Part shown: piece after piece, positions 19,128 to 28,929 of the stretch | Layout of the letters: each line of letters starts with the position of its first letter | How positions within the stretch are numbered: the first letter of the stretch is position 1 | Assembly: GCA_016713085.1 (NCBI GenBank) | Contig: JADJPV010000001.1 | Location: forward strand, 2,005,001-2,069,000 | DNA length: 64,000 bases | Reading direction: 5' to 3' | DNA from: Chitinophagaceae bacterium | GTDB taxonomy: Bacteria; Bacteroidota; Bacteroidia; Chitinophagales; Chitinophagaceae | Notes under the pieces: generated by a model | The model's input: only the letters and a program-made list of their open reading frames with translations | What the model was told of the DNA's origin: nothing | Database searches by the model: none | Translations under genes and position numbers: made by a program

Positions 19128-19361
19128 ATGCCCATTGTAGTAAACCTTGATGTGATGCTTGCAAAAAGAAAGATGTCGCTTACAGAATTGAGCGAGCGTG
19201 TAAATATTACAATGGCCAATCTCAGCATTTTAAAAACAGGAAAAGCAAAAGCTATCCGTTTTTCTACTTTGGAAGATATTTGCAAAGTTTTAGAATGCCA
19301 GCCAGGAGATCTGCTGGAATATATTGATGATACAGCTTATAAAAAATTAATGAGGAGTTGA
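19128..19361 (+). CDS. Small XRE-family HTH regulator (YozG-like)
   Basis: 77 residues, almost entirely a Cro/C1-type helix-turn-helix: VVNLDVMLAKRKMSLTELSE, then ITMANLSILKTGKAKAIRFS as recognition helix, then TLEDICKVLECQPGDLLEY. This is the YozG/HTH_26 form that accompanies DUF2975 proteins. It is a DNA-binding regulator and the likely ligand of the 17-bp palindrome 940 nt upstream. It starts 1 nt after the DUF2975 stop, so the two are translated from one message. Confidence 0.85.
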   Translation: MPIVVNLDVMLAKRKMSLTELSERVNITMANLSILKTGKAKAIRFSTLEDICKVLECQPGDLLEYIDDTAYKKLMRS

Positions 19362-19390
19362 AGGATTTGCTAACTAAGTATTAAATATAC

Positions 19391-20992
19391 TTACTGCATC
19401 TTCATCACCGTAATTACTTTCTGCAAAGAACCATTTTGTAACCGCATGAAATAAGCTCCCGGCGGTAAACCATCATTATAAATATCAATATTGTAAGTGC
19501 CTGCAGCATATTCCTGGCTGGTGATTACTTTAATCACCTGTCCAAGTGCATTGATTTGCTGAATCATTGTATGGCCACCTTTGGTTGAGAACTGAATGGT
19601 TGCATTGATGGTATAAGGGCTAGGCCACATTTTAAATACCAGGTCATTTGCATTGTTATTAGTGTCATCAATATCATCAGGCACACCACATGGCCCTGTG
19701 ATCAATGGAAGTGATTGATAGTTTTTCAGTAAGATATCATTCAATGCAGGCTGCTTTACACAGAACCATTGTTCAAGAACAGAGGCATACACACTCCGGT
19801 AATCATACTGAAACGGAATATTATTCACCACTTGTATATCAGCCGGTATATCAGGACTGTTACCAAGAATTCCTTTTTTTGCATTCTTGCCAAACATGAT
19901 CAGTGGTGCAGCAGCTCCATGATCAGTTCCCAAACTTGCATTTGATTTAATTCGTCTTCCAAATTCTGAATAGGTCATACCCATTACACGGTCTTCAAGC
20001 TGCATCAACGGAAGATCATTCTGAAAAGCAGCGATGGCTGTTGATAAATTTTTCATCAGCTGTGCATGTGCGCCTGTAGTAGTATCGCTTGCATTTACCT
20101 GCCGCTTATGTGTATCAAATCCGCCAATGGTTACAGTGTACACTCTTGTTTTCAATCCACCTTTAATCAGTCTTGCAACAATTTTTAACTGATCGGCCAA
20201 ATAATTTTCTGTGGGATAAGTTGCCATCGTTGCTGCCTTTCTGTAAGCAGTCCTGATGATGTCGGAGTAAATTTTTGTTTTTTCTGAGATCACCCGTAAG
20301 AAACGTAATTCTTTATTTGCTGGAGCAGAAGTAAGCGGATAATCATGAAATGGATTATCGAACGTATATAGTTTTTCAGGATTGGTAATGGAAAGCCCCA
20401 TGGAATAAATACTTCCCTGCAGATCAAGTGTTGGCACATTACTGATTTGTATGGCTAAGGGATCGGGCATGGAATTATTGGGATAGGCATCGGGATAACC
20501 GGGAAATTCAGTTTCAAGATAACGGCCAATCCATCCTGTTTTCACACGGCTTCTTCTGTTGGTTGTTGTATCACCACTCATCCAGATATCTGTTGCATGG
20601 AAGTGAGAAAAATTTGGATTGTCGTACCCAACAGATTGTACAACGTTCATCTTTCCGTCATTGTACAAATTCTGCAGATCAGTCATGGCAGGATGAAGAC
20701 CGGCTTTATCTGTTCCATCAAGCCGCAATACCTTACTCTGCGGTATGGCCACGTTGGTTCTTGCATTATAGTAGTTGGCATATACATCTAAAGGAACAAC
20801 CATGTTAATGCCATCGTTGCCACCATTGAGCTGAATCAATACCAGCACATGATCGGTATCTGTTGCCTGTTGCAGCAAACCTCCAAGTGCTGTCTGGTCT
20901 GCTCCGAAAGCGGTAAAGGAAAATCCATTCAGCAGGCTCGGCATGGTGATGGCAGCTGGAATTGTATTGCGTAAGAAATTTCTTCTGTTCAT
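19391..20992 (-). CDS. DUF1501 secreted protein with type A T9SS sorting domain
   Basis: 533 residues. The N-terminus MNRRNFLRNTIPAAITMPSL carries a twin-arginine-like signal. DUF1501 (sulfatase/alkaline-phosphatase-like fold) covers about 45-430, with VLIQLNGGNDGINMVVPL, GWIGRYLETEFPG, GGFDTHKRQ and YSEFGRRIKSN (probable metal-site stretches). Residues about 450-533 form a type A C-terminal sorting domain (INALGQVIKVITSQEY, PPGAYFMRLQNG), so the product is exported by Sec or Tat and then by T9SS to the cell surface. It is the last gene of a three-gene operon with a DUF1800 gene, 30 nt away. The chemical role of DUF1501 is unknown. Confidence 0.9.
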   Translation of the reverse strand: MNRRNFLRNTIPAAITMPSLLNGFSFTAFGADQTALGGLLQQATDTDHVLVLIQLNGGNDGINMVVPLDVYANYYNARTNVAIPQSKVLRLDGTDKAGLHPAMTDLQNLYNDGKMNVVQSVGYDNPNFSHFHATDIWMSGDTTTNRRSRVKTGWIGRYLETEFPGYPDAYPNNSMPDPLAIQISNVPTLDLQGSIYSMGLSITNPEKLYTFDNPFHDYPLTSAPANKELRFLRVISEKTKIYSDIIRTAYRKAATMATYPTENYLADQLKIVARLIKGGLKTRVYTVTIGGFDTHKRQVNASDTTTGAHAQLMKNLSTAIAAFQNDLPLMQLEDRVMGMTYSEFGRRIKSNASLGTDHGAAAPLIMFGKNAKKGILGNSPDIPADIQVVNNIPFQYDYRSVYASVLEQWFCVKQPALNDILLKNYQSLPLITGPCGVPDDIDDTNNNANDLVFKMWPSPYTINATIQFSTKGGHTMIQQINALGQVIKVITSQEYAAGTYNIDIYNDGLPPGAYFMRLQNGSLQKVITVMKMQ

Positions 20993-21022
20993 AGTTAAGG
21001 TTTACGTCAAATGAATTAAGGT

Positions 21023-22653
21023 TCAGCACAGATGATATTCAGGAAGATTCATTAAAAATTTAAACAGTTCCTTTAGAGCAGGATCAATCACTGCAGCATT
21101 ATTGCTGTTCCATGCGTTGGTCCATACAGTATTATCAGTTGTATTATTTAAAAGAAGTCTTGTTTTTACATAGGTTCTTGAATTGGCCGATAAGGGATAA
21201 CGAAGGAGCAAAGCCGTTACATCACTCAGCAGCTGATCAGGATCGGAAGGATTGGATGAAAAATTAGCAAAGGCACGAACATCCAGCACATTGTCGTTAA
21301 TCAGAGCATCTGTATAATCGGCACGTTTCGGCAACGAGTTACTGTTTACCCATAATTCATAATGCATTGGCTGCTGGTGATAGGATGGCCAGCCGGATAC
21401 ATCGGGGGTTTGAAATAACTGCATCTGCATTTCTGCAGCTTTTTCATACAGTGAATAAAACAAAGGATAGCCTGTTGTATAATTTGTATAAGCAGGAAAA
21501 CTTACATTGAATTCACGCAGGGTGCCAATAATCATATCAAACGGTGTTTTGATATAGCATGCCTGGTTCAACGTATCAAAGAAGTGTTCACTTTTAAATA
21601 AAGTTGATAACACCGGTTTAATTTCGTAATTACTGCTCCTGAGAATTGCAGCTAAAGGAGCAATTACATTTGCTTCTGTTGCATCATCAATATCATAATA
21701 CACAAACCACCTGTACAGTTTCCGCACAATAAATTTTGCTGCTTCAGCATTGTTAAAGATCATGTTCATGAGTGCATCCAGTTCCTGATCGGGATTGGTG
21801 CTGCCTGCAATGGTTGTATTGTTATAAAAGGAAGAAAATGTTTTTGACCCCGTATCATGTTCGCCCACACTTAAGTATGAACTTAGCGGATTATCAATGA
21901 TACGCCAGCCTGTTAAAACTCTTGCTGCAGCAATTACATCATTTTCTGTATAGGAAGTGGTGGCATCAATGCCAATTGTAAACAGCTCCTGTAATTCTCT
22001 TGCAAAGTTTTCATCAGGTGCCTGCTTTGAGTTTAAATAACCATTCAAATGCACCAGCATGGCAGGATCAATGGTAACTTCTCTTGCCAGCGTTTTTACA
22101 TTACCAAGCGCACTGCTGCGTAATAAATTATGATGACGGAATAAAAAAGCAGCGTTACCTATTTCTGATTCCTGTACAGCATAATGATGATGCCAGAATA
22201 AAACCATTTTTTCCTGGATACTTCTTCCCTGGCTGATCATTAAACCGGCCCACCATTTTTTTAACTGGCAACTCTTGCCCTGTTGATCGATCCACGGATG
22301 ACATCTGCACTCGCAAGGTTGGGATCATTCACCCATGTTTGTCCTCTTGCAACACCAAGGTCATCATACAATACACCATCATCATCCTGCAGTAAACCAT
22401 AATCTCTTAATGGGGGAGATGGAACGGTTGTATTATTCAGCAGTTCATCAACTGCTTCACTTACTGTTCTGGTCAGGAAATAATCAATATCTGTTTTTTT
22501 TGCACCAAACATGGTACGCTTCAGCAGATGGGTTACTTCATTAATTGTCCAGCTTCCATTATAAGCAGCAATGCCACTTGCCATTTTACTGCCCTGTAAT
22601 TTGGCTGGTTTGTTTTTTGTTCTTGCTGCCTGCAGGAATTCTCTTCTGTCCAT
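21023..22653 (-). CDS. DUF1800 protein, one-base frameshift at the T7 run 22256-22262
   Basis: The N-terminal part (MDRREFLQAARTKNKPAKLQ, a Tat-like start) reads to INRARVAS then a stop at 22261. The continuation WWAGLMISQGRSIQEKMVLF is in the next frame. One missing base at the T-rich run (22256-22262) restores a 543-residue protein. DUF1800 landmarks are present: THLLKRTMFGAKKTDIDYFL near the start, KMVLFWHHHYAVQ, NFARELQELFTIGID, AARVLTGWRI and a C-terminal LPEYHLC. DUF1800 and DUF1501 proteins commonly occur together in planctomycetes and Bacteroidota; their shared job is unknown. It lies between the T9SS-B gene (21 nt) and the DUF1501 gene (30 nt). Confidence 0.87.
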
Positions 22654-22674
22654 GATGAAAATTTTATTGATGAT

Positions 22675-24631
22675 TTAGCGGATCAGTACAAATGAGCCTT
22701 TTTGCTGTCTTGGTTTATTCTGTATGTCTTTATATTGAATGAAATAAACAAAAGTGCCGGGTGGTTGAAGCACACCTTTATACGTTCCATCCCAGCGATT
22801 GTTGATTGATGATGATTGAAAAACAATTTGTCCAAATCGATTGAAAATCTGCATCGAAAAACTTTCCGGAACCTTTCCCAACGGACCGAACCAGTCATTT
22901 AGGCGGTCGTTGTTCGGTGTAAATGCATTGGGAGTAAATACAACTGCATCTTCCAGAACAACCAGTGTAAAGTCGTCTGAAACACTGCATCCTAACGGCG
23001 ATGAATTGGTTGCTGTATAAACAGTTGTTTCGTTTGGATTGGCAATTGGATTGGCACAAGCTGTACAACTTAATGTTGAATGTGCATTCCAGTTGATTGA
23101 TGCATTCAGTAATGAAGGAAGTGTAATGCTTTGTCCAACAAAAATGGTATCTCTTTTTCAACTGATCAAAAGGGCCTTTGATGATTACGGGTGTGTATGA
23201 TACAAATACAGAATCATAACCGCATGCATCTCTTAATGTATCAGTAACTGGAATAAAATTCCCCGTACTGCATACCGTTGAATCTTTTGATTCAACAACG
23301 GGTTCCTTTAATTTGATGATGCCAAAATCTGCATCACCAAATCCCCACTGAAAATTAAAATCCCCATCATTTGAATCTGAATCACCTGCTAAATAGTATT
23401 CATTGAGCAAAGGCTTATTGATGATAAATCGGAGATGATCATTACCGCTTCCACCCCAGTTCTTTTTCCACACAACGTTTCCTTTGCTGTCGAGTTTTAC
23501 AACCCAGTAATCACCACTTCCATTTGCGCCTGTAATATCTCCGTTTGAAGAATAAGAAATTCCTCCAACAATATAGCTGCTGTCTTTATCAGTTAAAATA
23601 ACATTTGCATAGTCTGCATCTGTTCCGCCTAAAACTTTCTGCCAGTTGAGTTTTCCGCTCTGATCAATATTTAACACCCAGTAGTCCTGACTTCCTTTTG
23701 CACCACTTACATCACCATCTTTTGAAGTGGTGTAACCGGCAAGCGTTAAGGTTCCATCAGCGCCTTTCGTCATAGAGTAAGCAACATCATTTTGTGAGCC
23801 ACCATATACTTTACTGAAAATTTTATTGCCATTCTGGTCAAGTGCAAGTAACCATACATCATAGTTTTTCTGGCTTGGTGGAATATCTCCATCAGTAGAA
23901 TTGGCATAGCCACTTGCATATATTTTTCCATTGATGATTTCGATGTCAAGCAGTTCTTCATTCTTTGTACCGCCATAACATTTGCTCCATTGCAGAACAC
24001 CTGTTGCAGAAATTTTCATTAATACACCATCTGTAAATCCGCCTGTTCCATGATTGCCGGTGATATCAGCGTTATTTGATGAAGAGGATGCAGCAATCAA
24101 ATAACTTCCATCATTGTTTACCAGAATGTGATTTCCGATATCAAGCCCATTGCCGCCATACCTTTTTTGCCACTGCATATTACCGGAAGCATCCAGTTTA
24201 ATCAACCAGATATCTTTCGTTCCTCCGTATCCTGCAATTACATCTCCATCCGTTGAATTGGTTTCGCCCAATACGATATATCCGCCATCTGCTGTTTGCT
24301 CAATATCTCTTGCACTTTCATAACCAGTACCACCCAATGATTTTTCCCATTGTACAGTACCGCAGGCATTTAGTTTTAATACCCACAGATCCCAGTAATC
24401 ACGGGGAGAATGTGTTGCAACGGTTCCGTCTTTCGAATCAGTATACCCCGCAATAACAGTTCCTCCATCAGATGTAAACTTGATAGCGTAAGGAATATCA
24501 ACAGAAGATCCGCCATAACGCTGTAACCATTGTTCAGGCGGAATTTGAGCTGATGCTTTTGCAGTAATAAAAACAAACAGCAGCAGGCTGATAAGATGGG
24601 AGGATTTCAGTTTTGGTAGTTGGCTGGTCAT
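22675..24631 (-). CDS. Beta-propeller-like T9SS type B sorted protein, one extra base in T5 run 23154-23158
   Basis: Signal peptide from ATG 24631 (MTSQLPKLKSSHLISLLLF, cleaved near ASAQ). About eight repeats of some 55-60 residues follow, each with a W-x-(K/R)-x-(Y/L/W)GG core, a GG(T/Y)xxAGY-like strand and DxWxxKL, for example WQKRYGGNGLDIGNHI. This is the delta-60/propeller-like pattern. After GPFDQLK the frame breaks; removing one base from 23154-23158 (A5 on the coding strand) restores KRDTIFVGQSITLPSL and the C-terminal type B domain FTPNNDRLNDWFG ... GSFVLIR, for 651 residues. It is exported and anchored by T9SS. It is the first gene of the DUF1800/DUF1501 operon. Confidence 0.85.
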
Positions 24632-24798
24632 AGTAATGGAATGCCAACTGTAAATCAAGGATTGTGCTAAATTTTATAAATGTTAAAAATCTTTCATGTT
24701 TTTTCAATGAAAGATTACTAAGGGAAATTTCTATCACAGAAAAAAGAAGGAATTAGCAGAAATAGTTATCCACTTGCACAATAAAAAGGAGAGGGTGT

Positions 24799-25443
24799 TT
24801 AGTTTTTTTCTTTCATGTAGTACCGGCAAATTGATTGCAGTCCGCATTGCTCACATTTTGGATTTCTTGCAAGGCAGGTATAACGCCCGTGAAGAATTAA
24901 CCAGTGATGAGCTTTATGAATCAGTTCTTCAGGAAAATGTTTGATCAATTCTTTTTCAACCGCTAAAGGAGTTGTGGCAGTTTGTTTTACCAGGCCTAAG
25001 CGTTTGCTTACACGAAACACATGTGTATCAACAGCCATGTTAGGTTGTGCATCAACAACAGAGGTAATAACGTTCGCTGTTTTTCTGCCTACGCCCGGTA
25101 GTGTAACCAATTCATCAACTGTCAATGGAACTTCGCCACCAAAATCACTCACCAGCTTTTGCGCCATGCCAATTAAATGTTTGGTTTTATTATTGGGATA
25201 GGAGATGCTTTTGATGAAAGGAAATAATTCATCAATGGTTGTTTTACTTAATGCTTCAGCTGTTGGAAATTTTTTAAAGATGGCAGGGGTGGTGAGATTG
25301 ACTCTTTTATCTGTACACTGTGCACTTAGTATAACGGAAACCAGTAGTTGAAAAGGGTTATCATAAATCAATTCCGTCTCCGCATCGGGAGCATGTTCGT
25401 TAAAATAATCTATGACGGTTTGGTAACGTTCTTTAATAGTCAT
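24799..25443 (-). CDS. nth: Endonuclease III (DNA glycosylase/AP lyase)
   Basis: 214 residues, the usual length. The helix-hairpin-helix LPGVGRKTANVI carries the catalytic Lys121, and VDTHVFRVSKRLG carries Asp139. The 4Fe-4S cluster ligands are Cys190, Cys197, Cys200 and Cys206 (C-x6-C-x2-C-x5-C). It removes oxidised pyrimidines and nicks the abasic site in base excision repair. It stands alone on the minus strand. A diverged copy of its last third lies at 17868-18048. Confidence 0.96.
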   Translation of the reverse strand: MTIKERYQTVIDYFNEHAPDAETELIYDNPFQLLVSVILSAQCTDKRVNLTTPAIFKKFPTAEALSKTTIDELFPFIKSISYPNNKTKHLIGMAQKLVSDFGGEVPLTVDELVTLPGVGRKTANVITSVVDAQPNMAVDTHVFRVSKRLGLVKQTATTPLAVEKELIKHFPEELIHKAHHWLILHGRYTCLARNPKCEQCGLQSICRYYMKEKN

Positions 25444-25491
25444 TCTTAAAATTGAATGACAGCGAAATTAATGAAAGAACAGGTTGCAGAA

Positions 25492-25725
25492 TTAAAGCTT
25501 TTCAACAAGCTCTTTATTGGCGTACTTCAGCACATTCAGAACGGTTTCTGTGCGGGGAGAAAAAGTGAGTTTTGTTAATCGGAAAGCTGCTTTTTTCAGC
25601 ACCTCAAATTTTTCACGGAGAGTCCAGTTTTCTGCCAGCGCTTTTTCAATTGCTGCTGTCTCTTCGGGGGTTGTTTCGTTGTAGAGATATTGTAACAAGT
25701 CTTCCGGTGTATAATTTGTTGTCAT
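25492..25725 (-). CDS. Small anti-sigma-like helical protein
   Basis: 77 residues from ATG 25725 (MTTNYTPEDLLQYLYNETTP); the ATG at 25731 adds two residues. The pattern LLQYLYNETTPEETAAIEKA with a following LREKFEVLKKA resembles the N-terminal helical domain of Bacteroidota anti-sigma factors, and parallels the two copies in the protein at 39953-41020, but there is no Cys/His zinc site and no membrane helix. It may bind a sigma factor or simply be a relict domain. It lies 91 nt upstream of nothing obviously related. Function unknown. Confidence 0.6.
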   Translation of the reverse strand: MTTNYTPEDLLQYLYNETTPEETAAIEKALAENWTLREKFEVLKKAAFRLTKLTFSPRTETVLNVLKYANKELVEKL

Positions 25726-25822
25726 AAGCAATCCTGTTTTTTTTCTGTGGTGATTGGTTTTTCAGAGGATGCTTTGTTTAAAAACGCAGAGAGAAGAGTT
25801 GTATTGTATAAAATGCCGGAAT

Positions 25823-26116
25823 TTATTCATCAAAGAGGAAAATATCCTCATTATCCTTCTTCATATAGTATTTTTCTCTGGCAATCCGTTCGTAGGCAGA
25901 AGGGTCTGATTTACGTTTTTCAAGCTCAGTTTTGGCGGTTTCTATTTTCTTATTGAAATAGGAAGTGTTAGTTTTCAGCTCAGATAATTTTTGATACCTG
26001 CTGAATTGGGTAATAATATCATTACGGTCAAAAAATAACATCCACACAGAAAACCCAACTATGGTAAGCAGGTACTTGTTTTTTAAAATTGCGGGGATGT
26101 GGTTGAGTAGTTTCAT
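25823..26116 (-). CDS. FtsB/DivIC-like septum formation initiator
   Basis: 97 residues from ATG 26116 (MKLLNHIPAILKNKYLL); upstream in-frame ATGs fall inside the eno terminator. A short cytoplasmic N-terminus is followed by one membrane helix (LLTIVGFSVWMLFF), a coiled coil (about 45-75) and the conserved FtsB tail YERIAREKYYMKKDNEDIFL. These bitopic proteins link FtsQ/FtsL and activate septal wall synthesis. It is encoded just after enolase, the same order as eno-ftsB in many bacteria, but separated by a terminator. Confidence 0.88.
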   Translation of the reverse strand: MKLLNHIPAILKNKYLLTIVGFSVWMLFFDRNDIITQFSRYQKLSELKTNTSYFNKKIETAKTELEKRKSDPSAYERIAREKYYMKKDNEDIFLFDE

Positions 26117-26130
26117 AATTTTTAGTGCAT

Positions 26131-26178
26131 AAAAAAACCGATGACTGAAATAAAAGTACATTTTTTCAGTCATCGGTT
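26131..26178 (-). terminator. Intrinsic terminator after eno
   Basis: Arms aaccgatgactgaaa (26136-26150) and its complement at 26164-26178, with 13 nt between, followed on the minus strand by a T7 tract. It lies 17 nt past the eno stop and before the divIC-like gene. Confidence 0.88.
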
Positions 26179-26194
26179 CATATTTGCCGGTCAA

Positions 26195-27486
26195 TTATTT
26201 TCCGAACTTAATTTTTCCGCCTGGATAAATGGCGTTTTCACCAAGCATTTCTTCAATGCGGATCAGCTGGTTGTATTTCGCCATACGGTCTGTACGTGAA
26301 GCAGAACCTGTTTTAATCTGTCCGCAGTTCAACGCTACTGCCAGATCAGCAATTGTGGTATCTTCTGTTTCACCACTTCTGTGGCTCATGATGGTATTGA
26401 ACCCTGCATTCTGTGCCATTTGTACAGCATTGATGGTTTCAGTAACAGTACCAATCTGGTTTACTTTAATCAAAATGCTGTTGGCAATTTTGTTATCAAT
26501 ACCTCTTTTTAAAATTTTGGTATTGGTTACAAACAGATCATCACCTACCAGCTGACATTTGCTGCTGAGTGCATCTGTTAATTTTTTCCAGCCATCCCAA
26601 TCTTCTTCTGCCATTCCATCTTCAATTGAAATGATCGGATATTTATTTACCCATTCAACCCAGTAAGCAACCATTTCATCGCTGCTGAGAAGTTTGGAAG
26701 GATTGCTCTTGTAGAATTTGTATTTTTTTGTTGCGTCATCAAACATTTCGCTTGATGCAGCATCCATTGCAATAGCTACCTGCTCACCCGGTTTGTAACC
26801 TGCGGCAGTAATTGCTTCGAGAACAGTTTCAATTGCTTCTTCGTTGCTCTGAATTTCAGGCGCAAATCCACCTTCATCACCTACGTTTGTGCTGAATCCT
26901 TTTTCTTCAATACTGATTTCAGGTTGTGAAATATTTCAACACCCCAGCGTAAACCTTCACTGAAAGTTGGAGCACCGACAGGGATCACCATGAATTCCTG
27001 GAAATCAATTTTATTATCAGCATGTGCACCGCCGTTCATGATATTCATCATGGGGATTGGTAATACAGTACTGTTTACACCACCGAGATAACGGAACAAA
27101 GGCAAACCGCTTTCTTCAGCAGCAGCTTTTGCAACAGCCATACTTACAGCCAGTGTTGCATTGGCACCGAGATTACTTTTATTTTCTGTACCATCAATTT
27201 TAATAAGAAGAGCATCAATATAAGCCTGGCGTGTAACATCAATACCGATCAGCTGATCAGCTATTACATCATTTACATTTGTTACTGCTTTTAAAACACC
27301 ACGGCCGAGATATTTACTTTTGTCGCCGTCACGAAGTTCAACGGCCTCGTGTATGCCCGTTGATGCACCACTTGGCACAGCTGCACGGCCAAGGATACCA
27401 TTTTCAGTTATTACGTCTACTTCAACAGTTGGATTACCACGGCTGTCGAGAATTTGTCTTGCATGGATGTCTGCGATAAAACTCAT
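26195..27486 (-). CDS. eno: Enolase, one-base frameshift in T5 run 26900-26904
   Basis: Residues 1-195 read in one frame (GNPTVEVDVITENG, VPSGASTGIHEAVELRDGD) to VLKKK; then DSAQT and a stop. Adding one base to 26900-26904 restores KKKGFSTNVGDEGGFAPEIQ and joins the C-terminal part (VAIAMDAASSEM, IEDGMAEEDWDG, GDDLFVTN, SHRSGETEDT) for 430 residues. It converts 2-phosphoglycerate to phosphoenolpyruvate; Glu in GFAPE, Lys and the metal-binding Asp/Glu residues are all present in the restored protein. Because enolase is normally essential, the break is best explained as a sequence error. Confidence 0.95.
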
Positions 27487-27689
27487 ATGTTTTGTTTTTT
27501 AATGTTGATGGGAAAATCCGGAAGGGAAGTTTGAAAGATATTGCAGCTGAATTTGTTCTGTGATGCGGTCTGTTCTTACTTTCCGACCCCTTTTTTTCTT
27601 TTGTCGCTGCAAAGTAAAGGCTTTCAAACAGAGCAACAAAGTACTCATATCAGGGAATTGGTTATTTTTAGTCAGTAACAAACGCTTGT

Positions 27690-28271
27690 ATGGATACACA
27701 AATCATCACTTCTGTTGCCATGGGAATTGCCTTAAGTGCCTGCTGCGGTTTCAGGGTTTTTGTGCCGATGCTGGGTGCAAGTCTTGCCGCTTACCTGCAC
27801 TGGTATCATTTACCTGCTGATATGGAATGGATGGGTGGCCTCCCTGCATTGATTGGTTTTGGCACTGCAGCCGTACTGGAAATTGCTGCTTATTATATTC
27901 CTTTTGTAGATAACCTGCTTGATACAATTGCAACTCCTCTTGCTGTTGCAGCAGGTACGGTACTGGCTGCTTTTTTACCGATTGCTGATTTTAACCCCAT
28001 GCTGAAATGGATACTGGCCATCATTGCCGGTGGCGGAGCTGCCGGAACGGTACAGGCCGGTACAGGTTTGCTTCGGTTATTCTCCAGCAAAACAACAGCG
28101 GGCATAGGTAATGCAGTGGTAGCAACAGGAGAAAATGCAGCGGCTATTGGCGGTACTGCACTGACCTTTGTAATACCCGTCGTTATAGCTGTGCTGATGG
28201 TATTGCTGATTGGATGGATTGTGATGAAAGTGTTTGGGAGAATAGTTAAAAAGAAAAACGAAAATAATTGA
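27690..28271 (+). CDS. DUF4126 membrane protein
   Basis: 193 residues, four to five hydrophobic helices, opening with SVAMGIALSACCGFRVFVPM and containing IPFVDNLLDTIATPLAVAAG and GGGAAGTVQAGTGLLR, the typical DUF4126 sequence blocks. It is an inner-membrane protein of unknown role. The start is ATG 27690, 203 nt from the divergent eno. Its TGA overlaps the ATG of the following lipoprotein gene (tgATGa type), so the two were probably translated together. Confidence 0.85.
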   Translation: MDTQIITSVAMGIALSACCGFRVFVPMLGASLAAYLHWYHLPADMEWMGGLPALIGFGTAAVLEIAAYYIPFVDNLLDTIATPLAVAAGTVLAAFLPIADFNPMLKWILAIIAGGGAAGTVQAGTGLLRLFSSKTTAGIGNAVVATGENAAAIGGTALTFVIPVVIAVLMVLLIGWIVMKVFGRIVKKKNENN

Positions 28272-28924
28272 TGAACGCGTGTTATTATTGTTTGACGATG
28301 ATGTTCATCTTATTGTTATCAGGTAACTGTAATGAAAAATAGGATAAACAAAAAACAGTTATTTCTAAAGATACAATATCGCATAAGGAAGTTTACTGGA
28401 AAGATCAAATAAGTGGGAAGACTTACCTGCTACCGGATTCTATAAACAGAAAACCAATCTCCTTTTATCTCAATAATCCAGCTATCGCCCAAATTGCGAA
28501 GGATCTTTATAATAACAAATTCCGACCATCTGATAACGATTCAACTACTCTGCTGCTTTCGTATATAAATACAAAAGACAGCATAACAAGACCTTTTTAT
28601 ATATGGTGTCTTGATTTTACGATTAATATATCCGACGGAGCTTTGGGAGAATATCCGGGAGAACCAGCGATACAATATGCAACAAAATTTCCCAAAGAAT
28701 TTTTTGAATTCATTGATCAGGATAGAACAGGAGAAAGGTATAAAAGATGGGTTGAAATAATTGCTTACAGCGGATTGATTAACTACAATGACGATTATGA
28801 AAAAATTAAGATAGATGTTACCGGTAAGTTAGACGCCAATTGTATTTCATGCGACAACAGCTTTAAGAAAAAAAATGAAAAATTTGTCGATGATATTATT
28901 GCAGCAATAAAAAAGCTGGATTAA
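28271..28924 (+). pseudogene. Putative lipoprotein interrupted by an in-frame TAG at 28340-28342
   Basis: From ATG 28271 the frame gives a hydrophobic leader with a lipobox-like cysteine (FILLLSGNC, Cys20), then NEK, then TAG, and then stays open with a protein-like sequence (DKQKTVISKDTISHKEVYW ...) to TAA at 28922. Without the TAG it would be 217 residues. The region after the stop contains no early ATG that would restart the full domain. The only long ATG-initiated part begins at 28643. The frame is continuous on both sides, so this is a nonsense change rather than an indel. No family recognised. It may be a true pseudogene, a base-call error or readthrough. Confidence 0.6.
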
Positions 28925-28929
28925 AGGAA

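Noticed and set aside
26117..26194. Upstream ATG (26194) of the DivIC-like gene
   Set aside because: It falls in the eno terminator and adds a stretch unlike the family; the helix and coiled coil follow ATG 26116.
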